A stretch of DNA of 64,000 bases from Shewanella sp. SR44-3. Its GTDB lineage: Bacteria > Pseudomonadota > Gammaproteobacteria > Enterobacterales > Shewanellaceae. The translations under genes were made by a program, and so were the position numbers. Positions 56,093 to 64,000 of the stretch are shown here, piece after piece (position 1 is the first letter of the stretch; each line of letters starts with the position of its first letter). The notes beneath the pieces are model-generated. The model worked only from the letters and a program-made list of their open reading frames with translations. It searched no databases and was not told the DNA's origin. The stretch is from positions 36,302-100,301 of the forward strand of contig NZ_JACJDV010000011.1 of NCBI RefSeq assembly GCF_014163735.1. The letters are read 5' to 3'.

Positions 56093-56935
56093 TTATAAAT
56101 CTATACTTAAACCATATTTATACAGGGCATTTTTCTTCAACCCGTGAATTTGCGCCGCTATCGCTGCGGCTTTCTTCAATGGCAATTCTTCACATAACAA
56201 GGTTAACGTGCTTAGCGCTACGGTAGGAATGGCCTCATCATCTTGAGTCACAAAGCCGTGGCACATGAGTACGATTTCACCTTTTTGTTGGTTGGGATCG
56301 TGACGGACGATGTCAAGAATTTCCTGAGCAGTGCCTGATAAAAACGTCTCGAAGGTTTTGGTCACTTCGCGGGCCATCACCATTTGCCTGTCTTCACCCA
56401 ACACTTGCACTATCGAGGCTAAGCTTTGCTCGATGCGATGAGGTGACTCATAAAAAATCAAGGTGCGCGGATCCTCACGCAGGGCTTCGAGTTTGTCGCA
56501 GCGACCTTTTTCTTTGGCGGGCAAGAAACCCTCAAAACTGAACCTGTCCGAAGGTAAACCAGATGCACTTAAAGCCGTAATCGCCGCGCATGGGCCAGGC
56601 AAGGGAATAACATCAAAGCCTGCTTCACGCACATGCTTGACTAAGTGATAGCCAGGATCTGAAATCAGCGGAGTCCCTGCATCTGAAATTAACGCAATTG
56701 ACTCACCCGCTTGGAGTTTTTCAACAATCCATTGAGCACGATCACGTTCATTATGGTCATGCAGCGCGATTTTTCGGGTGGCAATACCAAAGTGGCTCAG
56801 GAGTTTTCCGCTGTGGCGCGTGTCCTCACAGGCAATCAAGGCGACTTGATTTAGCACCTCAATAGCGCGGGAACTCATGTCAGCAAAATTACCAATTGGA
56901 GTGGGAACAACGTACAGTGCGACCCTTTGATCCAT
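56093..56935 (-). CDS. rsmI: 16S rRNA (cytidine1402-2'-O)-methyltransferase RsmI
   Basis: RsmI methylates the ribose of C1402 in the 16S decoding centre. The 280 residues from ATG 56935 (GAGGAAG upstream) begin [16 protein letters not shown] and contain [27 protein letters not shown] and [12 protein letters not shown], all typical of the YraL/RsmI family. It is divergent from lpoA, as in E. coli. It is downstream of rnpB's promoter region on the same strand. Confidence 0.95.
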   Translation of the reverse strand: MDQRVALYVVPTPIGNFADMSSRAIEVLNQVALIACEDTRHSGKLLSHFGIATRKIALHDHNERDRAQWIVEKLQAGESIALISDAGTPLISDPGYHLVKHVREAGFDVIPLPGPCAAITALSASGLPSDRFSFEGFLPAKEKGRCDKLEALREDPRTLIFYESPHRIEQSLASIVQVLGEDRQMVMAREVTKTFETFLSGTAQEILDIVRHDPNQQKGEIVLMCHGFVTQDDEAIPTVALSTLTLLCEELPLKKAAAIAAQIHGLKKNALYKYGLSIDL

Positions 56936-57023
56936 ATCTTCCTCAATATTCAATATACCCAGACTTTCGCCAAACGTAAGAGCGGGTTAAACTAGTGCCA
57001 GCATCTTACCAGAGTAAAGCCAA

Positions 57024-58862
57024 GTGTTAAAAAGCCCTGTGATAAAAACTATGAATTCAGCAAAAATAATCGGCGCGGTCATCTTCGCCACTGTTTTGTT
57101 CGGCTGTGCTTCGCAGACCCAAGTGAAGCAGCCTGTACTCAGCGCCGCTTTAGGTTCGGCAACCCATAAGCCTGCGGCTTATCTTGCTGAGGCCTCTAAG
57201 GCTAAACTACCAGAAAAGCGCGATCGCTATCGCTTACTAGCTGCCCATGCCTATATCAATGATGGCAATTACACTGCGGCAGAAAAAGTGCTTAAGATGA
57301 TGCTCAAAGACCGGGTTCAAGAGCACACTTTATTGGCCGAACACATTTATTTAAGCGCCCGCATTGCTGAGCAAATCGCAGGTAATGAAACTGCACTCGC
57401 CCTACTAGATTATCCACCCCATTGGCAATTGCCTCAAAGCCAGAGGATCACTTATCACAGGTATAAGGCAAGACTTTACAAACAAGCCAAGCTCCCTATA
57501 GATCAAGTGCGTCAATTAAGTTTATTAAGTACTTTCCTGCCTAGCTTCGAAGCCGCTAAAGTTAGTGATGCCATTTGGAAAATTTTGCAGCCATTGCAAG
57601 AAGAAACCGTCAAAGGCTTTGCTAAAGATGCCCTTAACCCTACCTTTGCCGGTTGGTTGCAATTAGCTTACATCGCCAAGCACTATGCGGTTGACCCCAA
57701 TCAGTTAGTGCTTCATTTAGGTCAGTGGCAGCGCAATAACCCTTACCACACGGCTGCGGTTAAATTGCCGTCAGATCTTGAAAAAGCCCTTAATGCTAAG
57801 CCCTTTAGGCCGAAAAATATTGCCGTATTACTGCCGTTAAGTGGCCCACGAGCCGCGGTTGCTGAGCCGATACGTTTAGGTATTTTATCTAGCTACCAAT
57901 CGCAGTTTGATAGCAAAGCCAGTGTGAATTTTTATGACACTCAACTTGGTATTGAGCAAGCCTATCAGCAAGCTGTAAGTGCTGGCGCTGAGTTTGTCAT
58001 AGGGCCATTATTGCCTGAAGAAGTCGAGAAGCTGCAAAATCTCAATGATAAGGGCAAGTTGATGTTGCCGCAGCTGTTCTTGAACCAAACTGACAACTTT
58101 ACCCCTAAAGCCCATCAGTTTTATTTCTCGTTATCGCCCGCTCAAGAAGCCAGTGATGCCGCCCGTAAATTGTTCCAAGATGGCATCAACCTGCCGTTAT
58201 TATTGGTCAGTAACGACCCTGTGGGCAAACGCATGGCCGAAAGTTTCAATCAAGCATGGTTTGGCTTAACCCAGAACAATGCCGAGATCCATTATTATAA
58301 CCCTGGCGATCAGATGAAATTGACTGTCCAAGAAGCCTTAGGCGTTAAAGACAGCCAAGCCCGTATCGCCAGAATGAAAGAACTTCTTGGTAGCAAAGTC
58401 GAGGCAGATTTTCGTTCACGTCGGGATATTGATGCCATCTACATGGTGTCGCCAGCCCAAGACCTGTCATTGCTTAAAGCTTTCTTGGATGTAAATTTCA
58501 GTGTATTTGCCAAGCCTGTGGCGCTGTACACCACCAGTCGCAGTCGCCTTGAAAATGACTCAGGTCAGGCGGTGCAAGAACTCAATAAGCTAATGATTAG
58601 CGACATCCCCTGGTTGATGAATGACAGCAGTGAGACTCGCATGGTGAATACACTCTGGTCTCAATGGAGCTACAGCCAAAAGCGCCTTTATATCATGGGT
58701 TTTGATGCTTTAGATTTAGTGAATCGTTTAGCTCAAATGCGCGCCTTCCCTGGATTCCAATTTAATGGTCGCAGTGGTGCATTATCGGTGAAACCCAATG
58801 GGGTGATTGAGCGTCAGCTTAGCTGGGGACGTTACCAACAAGGAGTACTAACACCTCAATGA
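57024..58862 (+). CDS. lpoA: penicillin-binding protein activator LpoA
   Basis: LpoA is an outer-membrane lipoprotein that activates PBP1a. A signal sequence with lipobox VLFGC is near the N-terminus, an N-terminal helical TPR-like domain follows, and the C-terminal part (from about residue 260, [18 protein letters not shown]) is a periplasmic-binding-protein-like domain. The GTG at 57024 is given; ATG at 57051 also yields a full lipoprotein signal, and ribosome binding sites do not decide. The total of 612 residues fits. Its stop overlaps yraN. Confidence 0.92.
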   Translation: MLKSPVIKTMNSAKIIGAVIFATVLFGCASQTQVKQPVLSAALGSATHKPAAYLAEASKAKLPEKRDRYRLLAAHAYINDGNYTAAEKVLKMMLKDRVQEHTLLAEHIYLSARIAEQIAGNETALALLDYPPHWQLPQSQRITYHRYKARLYKQAKLPIDQVRQLSLLSTFLPSFEAAKVSDAIWKILQPLQEETVKGFAKDALNPTFAGWLQLAYIAKHYAVDPNQLVLHLGQWQRNNPYHTAAVKLPSDLEKALNAKPFRPKNIAVLLPLSGPRAAVAEPIRLGILSSYQSQFDSKASVNFYDTQLGIEQAYQQAVSAGAEFVIGPLLPEEVEKLQNLNDKGKLMLPQLFLNQTDNFTPKAHQFYFSLSPAQEASDAARKLFQDGINLPLLLVSNDPVGKRMAESFNQAWFGLTQNNAEIHYYNPGDQMKLTVQEALGVKDSQARIARMKELLGSKVEADFRSRRDIDAIYMVSPAQDLSLLKAFLDVNFSVFAKPVALYTTSRSRLENDSGQAVQELNKLMISDIPWLMNDSSETRMVNTLWSQWSYSQKRLYIMGFDALDLVNRLAQMRAFPGFQFNGRSGALSVKPNGVIERQLSWGRYQQGVLTPQ

Positions 58863-59185
58863 CCACAGGACAAGAAGCCGAGCAACTGGCTAGAACCTAT
58901 TTAGAGCAACAGGGTCTAGAGTACGTGGCGCATAATGTGCGCTACCCGTTCGGTGAATTGGACTTAGTGATGCGCGAACAGAAATTTTGGGTATTTGTTG
59001 AAGTAAAATTTCGTACAAATTTACAATTTGGCGGTGCATTACAGGCCATCAGGCCTAAACAAATTCAGCGGATCCGCAAAGCTGCTAATCATTACCTGCA
59101 GCTTAATAAGATTAATGCCCCGTGTCGGTTTGACGTCCTTGCCATAGATGGCACGCAAATAAACTGGCTACAGGGCTGTTTTTAA
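58859..59185 (+). CDS. yraN: YraN family (UPF0102) nuclease-fold protein
   Basis: The 108 residues show a PD-(D/E)XK-like core: [21 protein letters not shown], as in the UPF0102 family of predicted nucleases. The function is not established. The ATG overlaps the lpoA stop by four bases (ATGA). Its place between lpoA and diaA matches E. coli. Confidence 0.92.
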   Translation: MTTGQEAEQLARTYLEQQGLEYVAHNVRYPFGELDLVMREQKFWVFVEVKFRTNLQFGGALQAIRPKQIQRIRKAANHYLQLNKINAPCRFDVLAIDGTQINWLQGCF

Positions 59186-59241
59186 AAACTTTATTATGAC
59201 CTAGACTCAAGCCTGAGTTATGGCATGATAGCAATACTTGA

Positions 59242-59849
<608 letters not shown>

Positions 59850-59850
<1 letters not shown>

Positions 59851-60425
59851 TGAGATATACACTAATACTGCTCACCTTAGCCCTGTTACAAGGTTGCGCT
59901 GGTGCAGTTGTGCTGGGCGCTGTTAGTGGCGCTAAAATGGCCAACGACGAACGCAGTGTTGGTACTCAGCTCAGTGACACCAATGCCGATTTTGAGATTT
60001 CAAGCGCATTATCTAAGCATGCCGATATTAGCAATCAGACTAATATCACCGCTGTGGTGATGAATAACAATGTGCTCTTAATTGGTCAATCGCCTAATTC
60101 TATGTTGCGCGACAAGGCGGTTAACACAGTACAAAATTTACAGCTTGGCGGTAAAATCCATAATCAAATCCGCATCGGTAATCCGACCTCTTTTACGACT
60201 CGCAGTAATGATACCTGGGTGACCACTAAAGTAAAGGGACGCATGCTCAATGAAAACGGTATAGACGTAACTCGCATTAAAGTGATTACTGAAAACGGTG
60301 AAGTCTTTTTATTAGGCTTAGTAGATCGTAAGCAAGCTGACTTAGCAGTGGACATCGCCCGTAACACCGCTGGGGTGCGTAAAGTGGTAAAAGTGTTTGA
60401 GTATGTCGACGTAACCCAAGACTAA
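59850..60425 (+). CDS. dolP: BON-domain outer-membrane lipoprotein DolP
   Basis: DolP (YraP) is an outer-membrane lipoprotein that supports envelope integrity and BAM function. It has a lipobox LLQGC at about residues 12-16 and two BON domains (about 47-115 and 125-188), with NNNVLLIGQSPN and NGEVFLLGLVDRKQ in them. The 191 residues match the family. It closes the lpoA-yraN-diaA-dolP operon; a terminator follows. Confidence 0.92.
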
Positions 60426-60437
60426 CCTCACAGAGGT

Positions 60438-60473
60438 AAAAAAGGCCTTTAGTGTGAATTAAAGGCCTTTTTT
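60438..60473. terminator. bidirectional terminator
   Basis: AAAAAAGGCCTTT pairs with AAAGGCCTTTTTT around a ten-base loop. It lies between convergent dolP and trpS and can serve both. Confidence 0.88.
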
Positions 60474-60501
60474 GTGTCTTTTTTATGCTGTAATGCTACT
60501 G

Positions 60502-61500
60502 CTACACCAGTAAACCTATCTTTTCGTACACCTTCTTCAAGGTGACTTCGGCTCTGGCTTGTGCGCGTTCTGCGCCATCGTGCATGACTTGGTTAAGCAA
60601 GTTCTGATCGGCTCTGAATTCGCGGTATCTGGCTTGTAATGGTTCAAGCATAGCCACAACCGCTTCACCTGTGGCACCTTTTAAATGGCCATACATTTTA
60701 CCTTCAAATTCACTTTCAAGGCTCGCGATAGATTGACCCGTCACCCCAGACATTAAGCTAAGCAAGTTAGATACTCCTGGCTTTTGCTCCATATCAAAGC
60801 GTACAACCGGCGGCTCTTCGCTGTCAGTCATGGCCTTTTTCACTTTCTTTAAGATGGCCTTTGGATCTTCTAATAAGCCGATAACGTTATTGCGGTTGTC
60901 ATCTGACTTTGACATTTTCTTTAACGGATCTTGCAGTGACATTACCTTAGCGCCATGTTCTGGAATAAACGGCTCAGGAATGGTGAAGGTGTCGCCGTAG
61001 GCATTGTTAAAGCGACTAGCAATATCGCGAGTCAGCTCTAAATGTTGCTTCTGATCTTGGCCTACGGGTATTTCGTTAGCCTGATACAACAAGATATCCG
61101 CCGCCATTAATACTGGATAGCTAAATAAGCCGACGTTGATGTTGCTGGCGTGTTTTTGTGATTTGTCTTTGAACTGAGTCATGCGGTTCAGCTCACCCAT
61201 CTGGGTGTAACAGTTTAACGCCCAACCCAATTGAGTATGTTGCGGCACCTGAGACTGAATAAATACCGTGCTCTTTTTTGGATCAACGCCGCAAGCTAGG
61301 TAGAGAGCCAAGGTGTCTAAGCAGGCTTCACGCAGGGCTTTAGGATCTTGGCGAACAGTTATAGCGTGCAAATCTACTACGCAATAGAGGCAATCGTGAG
61401 TGTCTTGCATGGCAACCCACTGACGAAGCGCGCCCATATAATTGCCTATGGTAAGTTCGCCTGATGGCTGCGCGCCGCTTAGTACTATGGGTTTCGACAT
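60502..61500 (-). CDS. trpS: tryptophanyl-tRNA synthetase
   Basis: TrpS charges tRNA-Trp. The 332 residues contain the HIGH-equivalent [12 protein letters not shown] and KMSKS sequence KKMSKSDDN, with AQPSGEL at the start. It is downstream of gph on the minus strand, matching the dam-rpe-gph-trpS order of gammaproteobacteria. Confidence 0.96.
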   Translation of the reverse strand: MSKPIVLSGAQPSGELTIGNYMGALRQWVAMQDTHDCLYCVVDLHAITVRQDPKALREACLDTLALYLACGVDPKKSTVFIQSQVPQHTQLGWALNCYTQMGELNRMTQFKDKSQKHASNINVGLFSYPVLMAADILLYQANEIPVGQDQKQHLELTRDIASRFNNAYGDTFTIPEPFIPEHGAKVMSLQDPLKKMSKSDDNRNNVIGLLEDPKAILKKVKKAMTDSEEPPVVRFDMEQKPGVSNLLSLMSGVTGQSIASLESEFEGKMYGHLKGATGEAVVAMLEPLQARYREFRADQNLLNQVMHDGAERAQARAEVTLKKVYEKIGLLV

Positions 61501-61550
61501 GGGTCTAATTACTCCGATTAATAAAATTAAGTTTGACGTTCAAATTGATA

Positions 61551-62237
61551 TTACACATTAACAGTAAGCAAGTACTCACAAATTTGTCCAAAGTCATCAC
61601 AGACAGCATTGGGCTCACTTAAGCTGATATGTTCACCGTAGTTGTAGCCATAGGTCAAGCCTATTGAAGCAACCTTGGCCGCTTTGGCTGCTAAAATATC
61701 ATTCTTAGAGTCACCAATCATTAATAATTCATCAGGGTGTATCTGCCAAGTTGCCAATACATGCGCTAGCGGCAATGGATCTGGTTTCATTTTCGCTAAC
61801 GAATCACCGCCGAGCACTAAGCTAAAAAACTCTGTTAGCCCAAATGCCTTAAGCAGTGGCACAGTGAATTTATGTGGTTTATTCGTCACAACGGCTAGCT
61901 TAAAGCCAGCCTGAGTTAATGCGCTTAAGGTTGCAATTACATTGGGATAAAGGCGGCTGTGCTTTTCAAGATGAAGCTCATATTGGTGCAGAAAAGGCAC
62001 CATGGCCTCCCTAAGTTCATCTTCTGATACATCGCGACCCAAGGCGCAATTAAGCGCCCTTTGCATCAATACTTGTGCGCCATTACCCACCCAAGCGCGC
62101 ACTTGCTCTTGAGTGACGACAGCCAGCCCAAGCTCGATTAAGGTAGCGTTAGCTGCCGCGGCCAAATCTGGCACGCTGTCGATAAGGGTGCCATCTAAAT
62201 CAAAGGCGATAGCCTTGATTGAATGCCATTTTGTCAT
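61551..62237 (-). CDS. gph: phosphoglycolate phosphatase
   Basis: Gph removes phosphate from 2-phosphoglycolate formed in DNA repair. The 228 residues carry HAD motifs FDLDGTLIDSVPDL, VVTNKPHKF and MIGDSKNDILAAKAA. It lies between rpe and trpS, the classical position. Confidence 0.93.
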   Translation of the reverse strand: MTKWHSIKAIAFDLDGTLIDSVPDLAAAANATLIELGLAVVTQEQVRAWVGNGAQVLMQRALNCALGRDVSEDELREAMVPFLHQYELHLEKHSRLYPNVIATLSALTQAGFKLAVVTNKPHKFTVPLLKAFGLTEFFSLVLGGDSLAKMKPDPLPLAHVLATWQIHPDELLMIGDSKNDILAAKAAKVASIGLTYGYNYGEHISLSEPNAVCDDFGQICEYLLTVNV

Positions 62238-62247
62238 AAATAAAGCC

Positions 62248-62916
62248 TTATACTTTGGCTAACTCGGCGCGCATCTGATCCACCACAACTTTGTAATCTG
62301 GTTGGTTAAAGATGGCCGAACCTGCGACAAACATATCGGCACCTGCCGCTGCAATTTCAGCAATGTTGTCCACTTTTACGCCGCCATCGACTTCTAGACG
62401 AATATCAAAACCACTGGCATCGATGCGAGCGCGCACTTGGCGAAGCTTGTCTAACGTCGCAGGAATAAAAGATTGGCCGCCAAAACCTGGGTTCACTGAC
62501 ATCAATAAAATAACGTCTAGCTTATCCATCACGTGATCAAGATAATGCAGTGGTGTTGCCGGATTAAATACTAAACCTGCTTTACAGCCTGATTCTTTAA
62601 TCAGCTGCAAGGTACGGTCGATATGCTCAGAAGCTTCAGGATGAAAGGTAATAATCGAAGCGCCTGCCTTAGCAAAATCAGGAATAATGCGATCTACAGG
62701 TTTTACCATAAGGTGTACATCAATATCGGCAGTAATACCGTAATTACGTAATGCAGTGCAGACCATAGGGCCTATGGTTAGATTGGGCACATAATGATTA
62801 TCCATCACATCAAAATGCACCACATCGGTACCAGCATCTAATACCGCTTTAACATCATCACCTAGACGGGCAAAATCTGCAGATAAAATAGAGGGGGCAA
62901 TTAAAAATGGGCGCAT
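62248..62916 (-). CDS. rpe: ribulose-phosphate 3-epimerase
   Basis: Rpe interconverts ribulose 5-phosphate and xylulose 5-phosphate. From ATG 62916 the 222 residues begin [19 protein letters not shown] and contain [32 protein letters not shown] and LEVDGGV, with catalytic Asp and His metal ligands. AGAGAAG precedes the ATG; a TTG five codons earlier is possible. It starts the rpe-gph-trpS operon. Confidence 0.96.
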   Translation of the reverse strand: MRPFLIAPSILSADFARLGDDVKAVLDAGTDVVHFDVMDNHYVPNLTIGPMVCTALRNYGITADIDVHLMVKPVDRIIPDFAKAGASIITFHPEASEHIDRTLQLIKESGCKAGLVFNPATPLHYLDHVMDKLDVILLMSVNPGFGGQSFIPATLDKLRQVRARIDASGFDIRLEVDGGVKVDNIAEIAAAGADMFVAGSAIFNQPDYKVVVDQMRAELAKV

Positions 62917-62931
62917 AGTCTTCTCTAGCAA

Positions 62932-63238
62932 GTAAAAGGAGGCTTAGTTTACCCTCTGGGAGGCTTAGCCTCTAGCCTAGTAGGCTAAAAATCAGTTTTT
63001 TCGCCATCAAAGCGTGAGCCATACAAAACTTTTACACGGTTTATCACTCATATATATTGGCAAGGTTCACTAACAAATCGTATTTTAACTAAATTAAGTT
63101 AAAAACAGTGTTCAATATCTAGCCAGCTTTGATATACTCGCCTCTGCTATTGCAGTAATTAGCCAAGGTTAAAAAGCTCAACATGACCTATACAAGGATG
63201 CTGAATTAGATGGACTTATCAAACAGAGGCACTCAACA
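62932..63238. other. rpe upstream region
   Basis: These 307 bases separate rpe from a divergent small gene. I see AT-rich sequence and no gene or terminator. Promoters of both genes should lie here. Confidence 0.4.
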
Positions 63239-63622
63239 ATGAGTAACCAAATTAATATCTTAGCTAAGATTTCTAACAAAAGCAGTCATGCTGCGGGCTT
63301 TGCAATTATCAAGCCTATGTTAGCACTTGCCGCTTTAAGCCTTACCCTAGTTGTTACTCACTACAGTTTATCGGTGAAACCCAGCTTAGCCGCAAGCAAT
63401 GCTTGTCAATGCAGCGAAAATACTAGTTACAATGCTTTGCTCCCCAGTAGCCATCCGAATAATCGCTGTGCCACTGAAAGTACTGATGTTAGCTGGAAGA
63501 ATTGGCTTACCGGTAAGAGCCGCTCAAATCAGTTCCATTTCTTAGATTTATTAGAGCTACTTCACGGTCATAAGAGCAAGGCCAGTGATGACATCCCTGC
63601 CAACACGGATACCCCTCTGTAA
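63239..63622 (+). CDS. hypothetical protein with N-terminal membrane segment
   Basis: The 127 residues have an N-terminal hydrophobic segment FAIIKPMLALAALSLTLVVT (about 20-40), so it is membrane anchored or exported. The rest is Ser/Asn-rich with a few cysteines (NACQCSEN, RCATES). I do not recognise the family. It is followed directly by the DUF2970 gene and they share a transcript. Confidence 0.6.
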   Translation: MSNQINILAKISNKSSHAAGFAIIKPMLALAALSLTLVVTHYSLSVKPSLAASNACQCSENTSYNALLPSSHPNNRCATESTDVSWKNWLTGKSRSNQFHFLDLLELLHGHKSKASDDIPANTDTPL

Positions 63623-63805
63623 ATGCGGGTATTGTGGCAAGTATTCACCAGCACTCTCGCCGCCTTTTTCGGGGTACAATCCAATGCTAATCGTCGACGA
63701 GACTTTCAAAATCACTCACCGCTTGCCTACATTGCCATGGGCATTATTATGGCGGTAGTATTAGTGTTTTCACTTGTCTTACTGGTTAATCAAGTACTAG
63801 CTTAA
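63623..63805 (+). CDS. DUF2970 small membrane protein
   Basis: The 60 residues have the DUF2970 pattern: amphipathic VWQVFTSTLAAFFGVQSN, a basic segment, and a C-terminal transmembrane helix (YIAMGIIMAVVLVFSLVLLV). The function is unknown. It begins immediately after the stop of the preceding gene. In Shewanella it is usually near rpe and dam. Confidence 0.8.
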   Translation: MRVLWQVFTSTLAAFFGVQSNANRRRDFQNHSPLAYIAMGIIMAVVLVFSLVLLVNQVLA

Positions 63806-63895
63806 GGGTAAGTGCTTTTTAACTTAAGCAAGGAGTCACCCACAGTTTCCCTACCAACCTTAAGTTGATCCTATCCTAAGTAACCTGAGATCGGT

Positions 63896-64000
63896 TTAAG
63901 CCATAACAGAAATCGCATTGAAATCGACATCTGTGATATTAAGTTGTGGCTTACTCTCTTTGAGTTGATAGGCAATTAAACCGCCAATCATATTCAGCAT
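63896..64000 (-). CDS. C-terminal fragment of an unidentified gene
   Basis: A frame on the minus strand runs from the window edge to a TAA at 63898-63896. Its last residues include MLNMIGGLIAYQLKESKPQ and end NAISVMA. I cannot name it. It is convergent with the DUF2970 gene and continues beyond the window. Confidence 0.5.
   Translation of the reverse strand: MLNMIGGLIAYQLKESKPQLNITDVDFNAISVMA

Overview
The window is chromosomal DNA from a gammaproteobacterium, almost certainly a Shewanella. I base this on gene order and protein character (divergent ampD/nadC, then pilABCD-coaE-zapD-yacG-mutT; ilvGMDA next to ilvC/ilvY; rsmI/lpoA-yraN-diaA-dolP; rpe-gph-trpS; DUF3630, DUF2937 and DUF2970 proteins). 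The species cannot be fixed from sequence alone.

Layout. 1-8.6 kb: start of ampD, nadC, the type IV pilus block pilA-pilB-pilC-pilD, then coaE, zapD, yacG and a mutT-type Nudix gene. 8.6-9.5 kb: a minus-strand tRNA cluster (Arg-CCG, His-GTG, a decayed Pro copy, two identical Pro-TGG), followed by about three 107-bp tandem units that carry tRNA-Pro 3' fragments and terminators. 9.7-16.1 kb: a GAF-GAF-GGDEF-degenerate EAL protein, rep, ubiK and a class V aminotransferase. 16.8-25.1 kb: branched-chain amino acid block ilvL-ilvG-ilvM-ilvD-ilvA with an Ile/Val/Leu-rich leader peptide and attenuator, plus ilvC/ilvY divergent around an IlvY-type operator. 25.2-29.3 kb: paeA-like, rph-pyrE with a terminator/attenuator between them, yicC.

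29.3-42.4 kb is an accessory island. It holds a cytosine-5 DNA methyltransferase facing a tightly overlapping four-gene operon: GHKL (MutL/MORC-like) ATPase, Z1-type superfamily II ATPase, PD-(D/E)XK (DUF4420-like) protein and AIPR protein. This is the architecture predicted in the literature as a MutL/MORC-type restriction-modification system, and it is the most interesting object here. Around it lie an AlpA-like regulator, a DUF4143 AAA ATPase behind a 32-bp-period palindrome array, a 3' fragment of an ERCC4/HhH nuclease gene, a possible antitoxin remnant, two unknown small genes and several unexplained hairpins. No integrase or transposase is visible.

42.5-64 kb returns to core genes: ilvE, a RidA-family gene, zapB, a candidate small RNA, dsbA-srkA-DUF3630, selO, small envelope proteins, an S9 peptidase, a SYLF protein, iscX, RNase P RNA with a clear promoter and terminator, rsmI, lpoA-yraN-diaA-dolP, trpS, gph, rpe, two small Shewanella-type genes and the 3' end of an unidentified minus-strand gene.

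Starts were moved inward where a better ribosome binding site and family N-terminus supported it. Function calls rest on sequence motifs and remembered family members; no database search was run.
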